Origin: OM182 bacterium MED-G28
Lineage (GTDB): Bacteria > Pseudomonadota > Gammaproteobacteria > Pseudomonadales > Pseudohongiellaceae
Assembly: GCA_002457215.1 (NCBI GenBank)
Contig: NTJZ01000004.1
Location: 1 to 64,000, forward strand
DNA length: 64,000 bases
Direction: 5' to 3'
The notes under the pieces are model-generated. The model had not been told where the DNA came from. It searched no databases and was given only the letters and a program-made list of their open reading frames with translations. Position 1 is the stretch's first letter. Each line of letters begins with the position of its first letter. This document shows positions 54,210 through 62,421 of this stretch, piece by piece. Both the position numbers and the translations under genes were made by a program.

Positions 54210-54635
54210 CTACTTCATTGGAGAGTAGTCAGTCGCAACCATAAATTTGGCTTCTATACCGCCAAGAATTTGTCCATTTCTATTTGATTCCTCGGCAACA
54301 GTAGCCCACTCAGAATCTGCGATAAAAGCCTGCCAGGACGCATTAGCGGCATCTTGGTTGTCGTGAGCAAGAAGATAAACTAGCGTGTCTTCTCTTTCCT
54401 CTTCGCTAGTTGGTGACCAATAACCAACAACCTCCATACCATGTTTACGGAAAATCCGAGTAGTATGGTCTCGAAACCGAGCATGGAGATTGTCTAGATT
54501 GCCAGGCGTAGCCGTATAAGTGCGAAGTTCGAAGACCTTCTCATCTTGGGCTGCAGAGCTGAAGAAAATCCCAGCTCCTAGTCCGATTGCTAAAGAAACT
54601 AAGGAAATAGCAGAAGTTTTTATCAGTTTATTCAC
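54210..54635 (-). CDS. Exported NIPSNAP-family protein
   Basis: The GTG at 54635 has GGAGA five bases upstream and gives 141 residues; an ATG at 54665 would add ten residues without a site. The signal peptide (MNKLIKTSAISLVSLAIGLG) ends near SSAAQ. The mature domain is a NIPSNAP (PF07978) dimeric alpha-beta barrel: VFELRTYTATPGNLDNLHARF, HTTRIFRKHGMEVVGYWSP and the W..F..D.EW segment. The family is of unknown function, with roles suggested in lipid or small-molecule binding; export is common in environmental bacteria. Confidence 0.82.
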   Translation of the reverse strand: MNKLIKTSAISLVSLAIGLGAGIFFSSAAQDEKVFELRTYTATPGNLDNLHARFRDHTTRIFRKHGMEVVGYWSPTSEEEREDTLVYLLAHDNQDAANASWQAFIADSEWATVAEESNRNGQILGGIEAKFMVATDYSPMK

Positions 54636-54640
54636 ATTAT

Positions 54641-54645
54641 TCTCC
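54641..54645 (-). promoter_or_regulatory. Ribosome-binding site that sets a GTG start
   Basis: GGAGA on the minus strand, five bases before GTG at 54635. It favours this start over the ATG at 54665. Confidence 0.65.
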
Positions 54646-54889
54646 GAGTAAATGGATTTGTTCATATTGGAGGCCGAGTATAATCAAGGTATCAGGAAAT
54701 TACACCGCTATTAGGGAATCATTGAGGCTTTAAGCAATTAACTGAGCTAACTACGCGAATTAAAAGCGGTAGATCTTCATTTTAAGCGTTCTTGATCTAA
54801 ACTATTTTGGGAATCCTTCGATAGAATTTGTGTGGTTAGCGTCTACAATTTGCTTTTAGTATGATGCCCCCTCTTCATGATCTGAGACG

Positions 54890-55132
54890 ATGAGCCGAGC
54901 TATGGAAAATTTAGTAAGCCAGGGGTTCGAACTAGCTATTTTCGGTATGGGCACCGTATTTGTATTCCTCACACTGTTAATCCTTGCTACTCATTTCATG
55001 TCTTTGCTGGTGCAGAAATTTGAGCACGAGGCATCGGAGCGAGCTGTTCAGGCAGTGACACAACTCGACGACCACCATCTTATGACTATAATTTCTGCTG
55101 CAATAGCACAGCATAAAAATAAGCATAGTTAA
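54890..55132 (+). CDS. oadG: Oxaloacetate decarboxylase gamma subunit
   Basis: An 80-residue membrane protein. The single helix (ELAIFGMGTVFVFLTLLILA) followed by a soluble tail ending HLMTIISAAIAQHKNKH matches OadG/PF04277, whose C-terminal part binds the metal and joins the alpha and beta subunits. An ATG four codons later (54902) is also possible. It lies 52 bases before oadA. The order G-A-B is the usual one. Confidence 0.9.
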   Translation: MSRAMENLVSQGFELAIFGMGTVFVFLTLLILATHFMSLLVQKFEHEASERAVQAVTQLDDHHLMTIISAAIAQHKNKHS

Positions 55133-55184
55133 GAGTGCGGCTGGCACTTTTTGATTTTTAATCACGATGTAATGAGTCAAACGT

Positions 55185-56966
55185 ATGAGCGTTAACAAAA
55201 AGCCTTTAGGTATTACCGATGTTGTGTTGCGAGATGCACATCAGTCCCTGATTGCAACTAGAATGCGAATTGACGACATGCTGCCAATCGCTGAAAAACT
55301 CGATCAAGTTGGTTTTTGGTCTTTGGAATCTTGGGGAGGAGCAACTTTTGATTCTTGTATTCGATACCTTGGTGAAGACCCCTGGGAAAGAATACGTCGC
55401 TTCAAAGAAGCGATGCCAAATACACCGCAACAGATGTTATTCAGAGGCCAAAATATTTTAGGCTACAGACACTATGCAGATGATCTAGTTGATAAATTTG
55501 TAGAACGAGCATCAGTAAATGGAGTCGATGTATTCCGTGTCTTTGATGCTATGAATGATCCACGTAACTTGGAAACTGCAATAAACTCGGTACGTAAACA
55601 GAATAAACACGCACAGGGAACAATGTCGTATACCATTAGTCCCGTTCACACGATTGATAGCTGGCTCGATATGGCTCGGACTATCGAAAGCATGGGGGCA
55701 GATTCACTTTGTATAAAAGACATGGCTGGATTGTTGAAACCCTACGTTGCCTTCGATCTTATTACCAAGCTCAAGCAAACAGTCCAGATTCCTATACATA
55801 TGCAATGTCATGCTACCACGGGCCTCTCTACACCTACTTACTTGAAGGCCATCGAAGCGGGAATAGATAATATCGATACGGCAATATCTTCAATGAGTAT
55901 GACCTATGGGCATTCGCCAACGGAAACCATTGTTGCCTCCTTGGATAGGACTGATTGGGATACCGGATTGGATATTAATCTTCTTGAAGAAATTGCTAGC
56001 TACTTTAGAGAAGTGAGAAAGAAATACGTTAAATTTGAAGGCTCACTTAAAGGTATTGATTCTCGAATATTAGTAGCACAGGTTCCTGGGGGCATGCTGA
56101 CTAATTTAGAGAACCAGCTTAGAGAGCAGAATGCGGCTGAAAAACTGGATGAGGTCTTGGAAGAGATACCGAAAGTTAGAGAAGATTTAGGATTTATTCC
56201 TTTAGTAACTCCGACATCACAGATTGTTGGAACGCAGGCTGTATTAAATGTAATTAGCGGTGAGCGTTATCGCAATATAACCAAGGAAACCGAAGGGGTA
56301 TTGAAAGGGGAGTATGGTGCGACACCAGCGCCTATGAATCAAAAACTGCAGGCTAAGGTATTGAATGGCAAGGAAGCAATTCATTGTCGACCTGCGGATT
56401 TATTAGAGCCAGAATTCGAAAAACAGAAAGCTGACCTTATGGGCCTTGCCGAAGCTGAAAATATCATGCTTAAAAATGAGATAGATGACACCTTAACATA
56501 CGCCCTCTTTCCTCAAGTTGGTTGGAAATTTTTAAAAAATCGCGATAATTCAGAAGCCTTCGAGGCTATTCCTTCTGAAGATGACTTGAAGCCGGCAAGA
56601 AACAACTCAGCCGAAGTTGATTCTGGAATCTATACAGTCGAGGTTGAAGGAAAGTCTTATATGGTGAGAGTTTCAGATGGTGGCGACATTTCTCAGCTAA
56701 CTGAATTATCCGAATCGAAACCTAATTTCGGGGTACAAGCTAAGAGTGGGGAAATTATTGAAGTTGCGGCCCCTTTGGCAGGCAATGTTTTTAATGTCGC
56801 GGTTGAAGTGGGAGATAATGTCTCTGAAGGGGAAATAATTTTAGTGCTTGAGGCAATGAAAATGGAAACTGAAATCCGATCAACTAGCACTGGTGTAGTT
56901 ACTCAAATCTACGTCGCTAGCGGCGATGCGGTTAAAGTGGGCGACGTCTTGCTGACTCTTAGTTAA
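55185..56966 (+). CDS. oadA: Oxaloacetate decarboxylase alpha subunit, biotin-containing
   Basis: A 593-residue carboxyltransferase. The N-terminal TIM barrel has [11 protein letters not shown] with metal ligand D17, carbamylated-lysine-type K178 ([11 protein letters not shown]) and H209 in MQCHATTG. The position two before that histidine is glutamine (Q207), where the Klebsiella enzyme has a second histidine ligand. The C-terminal biotinyl domain ends in EAMKMET with biotinyl lysine 559, joined by a flexible linker near 470-510. It transfers the carboxyl group of oxaloacetate to biotin for the sodium pump. It is 12 bases before oadB. Confidence 0.93.
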   Translation: MSVNKKPLGITDVVLRDAHQSLIATRMRIDDMLPIAEKLDQVGFWSLESWGGATFDSCIRYLGEDPWERIRRFKEAMPNTPQQMLFRGQNILGYRHYADDLVDKFVERASVNGVDVFRVFDAMNDPRNLETAINSVRKQNKHAQGTMSYTISPVHTIDSWLDMARTIESMGADSLCIKDMAGLLKPYVAFDLITKLKQTVQIPIHMQCHATTGLSTPTYLKAIEAGIDNIDTAISSMSMTYGHSPTETIVASLDRTDWDTGLDINLLEEIASYFREVRKKYVKFEGSLKGIDSRILVAQVPGGMLTNLENQLREQNAAEKLDEVLEEIPKVREDLGFIPLVTPTSQIVGTQAVLNVISGERYRNITKETEGVLKGEYGATPAPMNQKLQAKVLNGKEAIHCRPADLLEPEFEKQKADLMGLAEAENIMLKNEIDDTLTYALFPQVGWKFLKNRDNSEAFEAIPSEDDLKPARNNSAEVDSGIYTVEVEGKSYMVRVSDGGDISQLTELSESKPNFGVQAKSGEIIEVAAPLAGNVFNVAVEVGDNVSEGEIILVLEAMKMETEIRSTSTGVVTQIYVASGDAVKVGDVLLTLS

Positions 56967-56978
56967 TCGGAAAATATC

Positions 56979-58112
56979 ATGAGCCAGCTAATAGTGCTTT
57001 GGCAGTCATCAGGTATCTATCAAATTAGTTTGGCGCAGTTAGTCATGATCTTGATAGGTCTGTTGTTGCTCTATCTTGCAATTGCTAAACGTTTTGAGCC
57101 GCTATTACTTATACCCATTGGTTTCGGTGGAATTCTCTCAAATATTCCTGGGGTTGATATTGCGGTAGGTAATGGAATACTCGCACAATTTTCAAGCATG
57201 GGATTGGACACTGGTGTTTTTCCATTATTGGTGTTTATGGGAATTGGTGCCATGACTGAATTCGGGCCTTTGCTTGGGAATCCCCGTACAATGCTTTTAG
57301 GAGCAGCAGCACAGTTTGGTATATTTTCAACCTTATTGGGTGCTTTGTTTATGACGCAGATCGGTGTGTTTGATTTTACACTTGCTCAAGCCGCAGCCAT
57401 AGGAATTATAGGTGGCGCCGATGGACCAACAGCGATCTATGTTTCAGGTTTATTGGCCCCAGAACTTTTGGGAGCAATAGCAGTAGCTGCTTATTCTTAT
57501 ATGGCTTTAGTTCCTCTGATACAACCCCCAATTATGCGTGCCCTTACTTCTGAGGCAGAGCGTAAAATTAGAATGAAACAGACAAGAGAAGTTTCACAAA
57601 CGGAAAAAATATTGTTTCCTTTAGTGCTTCTCATTTTGGTTGCTCTTATTGTGCCAGGTGCAGCACCATTATTAGGCATGTTTTGCTTCGGTAACCTAAT
57701 GAAAGAATGTCGGGTTGTCGCGCGACTATCGGATACCGCGCAGAATGCATTGATTAATACCGCTACTATCTTTCTCGGATTGTCGGTTGGCTCGAAGCTT
57801 ATTGCTGATGAATTTTTGGTGGGTGAAACTTTGGGGATTCTTGCACTAGGAATGGTGGCATTTGCTATTGGAACAGCGACTGGCATACTAATGGCTAAGG
57901 TAATGAACCTGTTCTCTGTTCGAAAAATTAACCCTCTCATTGGTGCGGCTGGTGTGTCCGCAGTGCCGATGGCGGCACGTGTAGCCAACAAGGTTGGTAT
58001 AGAAAATGACCCTGATAATTTTTTGATCATGCATGCTATGGGGCCTAATGTTGCTGGAGTAATAGGGTCCACGATTGCGGCTGGTGTTCTGATCCAATTT
58101 GCGACAGGATAG
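56979..58112 (+). CDS. oadB: Oxaloacetate decarboxylase beta subunit, sodium pump
   Basis: A 377-residue inner-membrane protein with about nine helices. It decarboxylates carboxybiotin and uses the energy to export sodium. The conserved helix [16 protein letters not shown] places the key aspartate at D148, and [16 protein letters not shown] and the later [19 protein letters not shown] and [18 protein letters not shown] segments are family signatures. It is the last gene of oadGAB, convergent with cysE. This subunit is nearly as short as other beta chains of the family (the longer ones reach about 430). Confidence 0.93.
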   Translation: MSQLIVLWQSSGIYQISLAQLVMILIGLLLLYLAIAKRFEPLLLIPIGFGGILSNIPGVDIAVGNGILAQFSSMGLDTGVFPLLVFMGIGAMTEFGPLLGNPRTMLLGAAAQFGIFSTLLGALFMTQIGVFDFTLAQAAAIGIIGGADGPTAIYVSGLLAPELLGAIAVAAYSYMALVPLIQPPIMRALTSEAERKIRMKQTREVSQTEKILFPLVLLILVALIVPGAAPLLGMFCFGNLMKECRVVARLSDTAQNALINTATIFLGLSVGSKLIADEFLVGETLGILALGMVAFAIGTATGILMAKVMNLFSVRKINPLIGAAGVSAVPMAARVANKVGIENDPDNFLIMHAMGPNVAGVIGSTIAAGVLIQFATG

Positions 58113-58241
58113 TCCCACCCCTGCCTGACACCAAATCAAGGCTGGAGCATCTCTCAAAAAACATAGGTTAGCGTTGGCGAAATTTGTAAAAACAAATGCT
58201 AAGCGTTCTCTTTCAGAGAGTTTTATTTGCTTCGAGGCAAT

Positions 58242-59039
58242 CTATTTAGTGCTGGCAGATTCATCTTCCAAGACGTTCTGTTGCATGGTTTCGGCCGGCG
58301 TATCGGAGCCGGGCTTGCCAACTCGTCTAGCGGGGACGCCTACCACTGTGGTATGAGCAGCCACGTCGTTAAGTACAACACTGCCTGCTCCAATTTTTGC
58401 ACCTTCGCCTACTTCAATATTGCCTAGTACCTTTGCACCGGCTGAAATCAATACACCAGAGCGAATTTTTGGATGACGGTCTCCTTGTTCATTTCCGGTT
58501 CCGCCGAGGGTAACTCCCTGTAAAATTGATACATTGTCTTCAATCACTGAAGTCTCGCCGATAACAATTCCGGTTGCATGATCGAACATTATACCCTCAC
58601 CAATAACGCAGGCAGGATGAATGTCGACTGAAAAGACTTCGGAATTACGACTTTGTATAAAGCGTGCCAATTCTGCGCGATCATTTTTCCATAAAAAATT
58701 TGCTAGTCGATGCACCTGAATGGATTGAAACCCTTTTAAATGCAAGATGACCGGCAGATATGTACAGATCGAAGGATCTCGTGTGAATACTGCTTTAATA
58801 TCGCAGGCTGCGTTTTTAACCATCTCCGGTGATTCTGATAAAGCATTATCGAAAAGCTCGCGGACTGTTACGACAGGCATTACATCGTCGGATAACTTCG
58901 TTGCAAGTATAAAACTTAAGGCAGATTCTAAAGAGTCATGATTCAGCACACAGGCATAGACATAACTCGCTAGCAATGGCTCTTGTTGAATTACTTCTTG
59001 TGCTTCTTTCTTAAGTTCTTGCCAAATTTCATTAGCCAT
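58242..59039 (-). CDS. cysE: Serine O-acetyltransferase
   Basis: A 265-residue hexapeptide-repeat acetyltransferase that makes O-acetylserine for cysteine synthesis. The helical N-terminus is followed by the left-handed beta-helix. Catalytic D139 (SVDIHPACVIG) and H154 (DHATGIVIGE) are 15 residues apart, as in E. coli (D143 and H158), and H189 (GDRHPKI) matches E. coli H193. The C-terminal tail is acidic. A sigma-70 promoter lies upstream. It converges with oadB. Confidence 0.92.
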   Translation of the reverse strand: MANEIWQELKKEAQEVIQQEPLLASYVYACVLNHDSLESALSFILATKLSDDVMPVVTVRELFDNALSESPEMVKNAACDIKAVFTRDPSICTYLPVILHLKGFQSIQVHRLANFLWKNDRAELARFIQSRNSEVFSVDIHPACVIGEGIMFDHATGIVIGETSVIEDNVSILQGVTLGGTGNEQGDRHPKIRSGVLISAGAKVLGNIEVGEGAKIGAGSVVLNDVAAHTTVVGVPARRVGKPGSDTPAETMQQNVLEDESASTK

Positions 59040-59062
59040 GCCGAATATTCCGGAAAATATTA

Positions 59063-59090
59063 ATTATACGGTCTGTCTGTTTTGATACAA
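59063..59090 (-). promoter_or_regulatory. Sigma-70-type promoter of cysE
   Basis: On the minus strand TTGTAT (-35, 59090-59085) is followed by a 16-base spacer and a perfect -10 TATAAT (59068-59063). The leader to the ATG at 59039 would be about 18 bases. Confidence 0.6.
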
Positions 59091-59526
59091 CAGCGGTAAG
59101 GCAACTTCTAACTTGCTAATAAGATCTATTTAAGAGCTTTCTGTATTGGTTGGGCATTCCATCATTCTCAGCGTTTTAAAGGTGTTTTTCATCTACGGCT
59201 AGTTTGCCCTTTGCAGAGGCAACTACTATTATTTTCTTCCGAAGGCTTAACTAGTGCTTCAGCGCTTGGTACTGTGATTCATTGCCAAAAATATCGTAGT
59301 CCAAGGACGCCACCAAATTTTATTCAGAGTTATGTCGGTGCATTAAATTTTAACGATTCATGCTCTTATAAATAATTTAATACTGTACCAACTTGACTCA
59401 ATTTATATATTAATTTCAATGCCTTAGACTAATTTATATGATTTTAATAGTTTTCCTCTATATTATGTATTAGTTTTCGGATTAAGATTTAAAAATCCAG
59501 TATAAAAGCGGAAATGCTCGATTCTG
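59091..59526. other. AT-rich intergenic region
   Basis: A divergent gap upstream of the NTF2-like gene. The last 150 bases are very AT-rich and probably hold its promoter. A short open stretch around 59190-59350 has no start codon or ribosome-binding site and looks like chance. Confidence 0.4.
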
Positions 59527-60483
59527 ATGGTCAACCGACTCAAACACGCTGCGCTCATGCAAGGACTCTCCGCCTTTGTATTGATTGGGTTCAACGCCTC
59601 AAACGCTCAGGAGATTGATCAATTCCAGCATTGGTTAGAATTATCCTCTGCAGACCAAACTTATGCTGACCTTGCAGCCGAAATTGGCCGAACTGAAGCT
59701 TTCCGTGTATTTCTCGGAGAAGGATCAATAGTGTTTCGAGAAAGCGGGCCGGTAGATGCTCTGGAGGAGTATCGTACCGCTGATTTTGCGCAAAATGAAC
59801 TCACCTGGGAATCACATTATATCGATGTTTCAAGGGATGGAGACCTAGGCCTAACGGCTGGGCCGTTTGAGCTTGCAGATCAAACATTGGGCGACGAACA
59901 ATATTCCTTTGGACATTTGGTATCAGTATGGAAGAAAAATAATGGCCGGTGGGAATTAATGGCGGATATGGCTGCCGGTATACCAGGGTTTCTTAGTTTG
60001 AGTGTTGAGCCAGATTTTGGAGATACGCAACCGGTGCTGGATGAAACAGCGCATTCTATGATGGCTGAAGTTGAGGATAACACCATGCAGAGTTTAATTG
60101 ATGCAGACAATTTATTCGGTCTCTCAATTAATTTTCGAGGCGGACAAAGAGCCCTTTTGCGTTATGGTCTCGACAGTACTCGTGTCTATTTACCGGGCAT
60201 GGCTCCAGCGATTGGGGCTGGGGCAGCGAGTTCAGTTTATGGAGCCTATCTAGATAATGAGCTGAGGACCACGAACCCTATTAGTCTCACTCATATAGGA
60301 GGGTTTCTGTCTACGTCAAAAGAATTTGGTTATACCTACGGCATTATGGAAACAGACACCGGAGAGTTCCCAGAAATAATAGAGTTAGATGGTGGATTTC
60401 AAGCGAGTTATTTGCGGCAATGGCGCTTCAGTAATAATAATGAATGGCGGATTGCTGTGGAGGTACTAAATCCACTTGATTAG
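59527..60483 (+). CDS. Exported protein with NTF2/SnoaL-like domains
   Basis: A 318-residue secreted protein with signal peptide ending NASNA. Residues 40-160 look like a DUF4440/SnoaL-type NTF2 domain: GEGSIVFRESGPVDALEEYR, SRDGDLGLTAGPFELAD and VWKKNNGRWELMADMAAG. A second, more divergent copy may follow at about 185-315 (ADNLFGLSINFRGGQRALLR, GYTYGIME and WRFSNNNEWRIAVEVL). NTF2-like folds bind small hydrophobic ligands; none is known here. It is convergent with the glycosyltransferase gene and overlaps it by four bases. Confidence 0.75.
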   Translation: MVNRLKHAALMQGLSAFVLIGFNASNAQEIDQFQHWLELSSADQTYADLAAEIGRTEAFRVFLGEGSIVFRESGPVDALEEYRTADFAQNELTWESHYIDVSRDGDLGLTAGPFELADQTLGDEQYSFGHLVSVWKKNNGRWELMADMAAGIPGFLSLSVEPDFGDTQPVLDETAHSMMAEVEDNTMQSLIDADNLFGLSINFRGGQRALLRYGLDSTRVYLPGMAPAIGAGAASSVYGAYLDNELRTTNPISLTHIGGFLSTSKEFGYTYGIMETDTGEFPEIIELDGGFQASYLRQWRFSNNNEWRIAVEVLNPLD

Positions 60484-62408
60484 TTTTGAAAATATATCGT
60501 TCTTTTCCCATAACGTGTTCTGGTGCCTTGCTTATTGATTAAATCAATTGCCAATTCTGAAGTTCCGTCGGAGAATTGAGAGCTGTCAAGAAGCAGGGTG
60601 AAACCTAAACCCGGGGCATTGGGGTCAGTGCTTACGGACATGATATTCACTACGTCCTGTCTCGGGATTCCATATTGTGCGCTCGCAATAATCGTGTCAT
60701 CAATAATTAGATCTACTTGATCGATACCGATATCTTCATTAAAAGCCCATCCGCTAACCGTGACTAGACCATTCAATATTTGATTCGCCGGTGGGTGGTC
60801 AATCCAAGCCTGTGCTGGGAATGGGCAAGGACGCGCTCTGTAGTCCTTGTCAATACTTACTAAGCTGTTAGCTTTATAGAAGGAAAACATCTTATCTTTA
60901 TTAAAGAGTGAAAGTTGTCCGAGATGGGATAGATTATCTATATAATGGCACATGACTCCTAATAATTCCTTTTTTTCAAGCACTGTTAAAGCGCTATCTT
61001 CATTAACATAGAGAACTGCCCTATCGTTAATTCCTGCAAGTCCTTTTTCATCTCGTCCCCATATTTCATATTGAGCTAGTCTTCCGTCTCTCACCGCCTT
61101 GTCACGATCTAGTGTGTATGTCTCAGTGGAAATGCCAGCAAATTCTAATTGCGCCGCAGTGTAATAATTATCAGTCACGATAATTGGGGCACTCAAAGGG
61201 AAGTTGGAATCTAGAATTGCTGCTGTATGGGCAGAAAAAGATTTCCAGCCAGCCATCTTATTTGAAAGCACACCAGTGCCTAGGATTGATTGCAGAGGTT
61301 CTTGAAATGCCTGGGATCCGACACCCAGAAACGCGGTCAATGTGCCTAGGAAACCAATAGCTGGAATCATAGCCGTCAAGCGAAATGCAGCTAACTTACT
61401 CCAACGCTCGGTAGCCCATTGATGAAACTTTCTCAATGCTAAGGGAGCGAATACAACCAATGGCATATAGCCAGAAAGAGGCCAATGTATACTCGTGCTA
61501 GTGGCATCGGTCCATGGTGCTAATAGAAAATATACTAATAGATTTGTTAATGAGACGCTTAAAAGTAACGCGGCGCTAATATTGCCAGACTGTGATTCTT
61601 TATAAAGTAAAAAAAGTGCAAAAAGAAATAAGAAATAAAGAGGAGGAGAGGTCAATCCTGCTTGTTTAAGAAAATGAAGGAGTCCCGTTAATTGAAACTC
61701 CCAGGGGTGACGATCGATAAAATAAAAACTAGCACTACTGAGCTCATTACTTAAGTTAAACCATAAAATAGGAGCCAATCCAATACTCGCTATAGCTATT
61801 GCTAACCATAATTTCGGGTTTTGCCATTGTGGCCTGGCGGGGCTAAAGATGCATAGAAAAAGAATTGCAGCAGTAGGATAAAGGAAAAAGCGGTAGTGTG
61901 TACAAAGTCCCAACGCCGTAAAGGCACCGGTTGCGATCCAAAATTTTAATTTATTTGTACGCAAGGCTCTGTCGAAGAAGCCAACCGACAGAACTCCAAA
62001 GAGCAATAGCGGAACATCCGGGACTGCAAGTAGTCCTAGGAAGCTTGCTAGAGGCACACATAAGCAGATACCAGCTGATTCTAAGGCTTGTTGTCTGTTG
62101 GTTATGGGCAGTGATAACCAATATACAAGAAAGGGTAGGGCGCTGCCTAAGACGATAAATGGTAGGCGAACAGTGAAAGGATTGCCTTCATCAAGAATTG
62201 CACCAATGCCGGCTAAGAAAGATGTCATAAAAGGAAGGTCGCTATAAGCGAGTGCAGGATAAGTGGAAGCCTGCCAGTAAAATACTTCGTCACTGTACAA
62301 GTCGAGCACCGCCGCGAAAAATAGCTTCAGCAGCGTTACTGTGATGAACCCTGCAAGGAATAGTTTGAAGACTGGTTGTTTTATCCCCAGTTCACTCGAG
62401 CCTGACAA
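60480..62408 (-). CDS. GT39-type membrane glycosyltransferase with extra C-terminal domain
   Basis: A 642-residue membrane protein of the PMT/ArnT type. TTG at 62408 is supported by GGAG seven bases upstream. The first extracytoplasmic loop carries the DE motif (DLYSDEVFYWQ, D40 and E41) and LAYSDLPFMTSFLAGIG, the usual substrate site of lipid-linked sugar transferases. About ten helices follow. The C-terminal 110 residues (about 530-640: VTVSGWAFNEDIGIDQVDL, YGIPRQDV) form a beta-rich domain also seen in other bacterial polysaccharide enzymes. It follows feoB by only 13 bases and may be co-transcribed with it. Confidence 0.83.
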   Translation of the reverse strand: MSGSSELGIKQPVFKLFLAGFITVTLLKLFFAAVLDLYSDEVFYWQASTYPALAYSDLPFMTSFLAGIGAILDEGNPFTVRLPFIVLGSALPFLVYWLSLPITNRQQALESAGICLCVPLASFLGLLAVPDVPLLLFGVLSVGFFDRALRTNKLKFWIATGAFTALGLCTHYRFFLYPTAAILFLCIFSPARPQWQNPKLWLAIAIASIGLAPILWFNLSNELSSASFYFIDRHPWEFQLTGLLHFLKQAGLTSPPLYFLFLFALFLLYKESQSGNISAALLLSVSLTNLLVYFLLAPWTDATSTSIHWPLSGYMPLVVFAPLALRKFHQWATERWSKLAAFRLTAMIPAIGFLGTLTAFLGVGSQAFQEPLQSILGTGVLSNKMAGWKSFSAHTAAILDSNFPLSAPIIVTDNYYTAAQLEFAGISTETYTLDRDKAVRDGRLAQYEIWGRDEKGLAGINDRAVLYVNEDSALTVLEKKELLGVMCHYIDNLSHLGQLSLFNKDKMFSFYKANSLVSIDKDYRARPCPFPAQAWIDHPPANQILNGLVTVSGWAFNEDIGIDQVDLIIDDTIIASAQYGIPRQDVVNIMSVSTDPNAPGLGFTLLLDSSQFSDGTSELAIDLINKQGTRTRYGKRTIYFQN

Positions 62409-62421
62409 GATTTTGCTCCAA

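Noticed and set aside
57497-58072. Long antisense open frame in oadB
   Set aside because: It is a mirror of a conserved gene with no start site of its own.
59190-59360. Open stretch in the gap before the NTF2-like gene
   Set aside because: It has no ATG or GTG start, no ribosome-binding site and no recognisable protein features.
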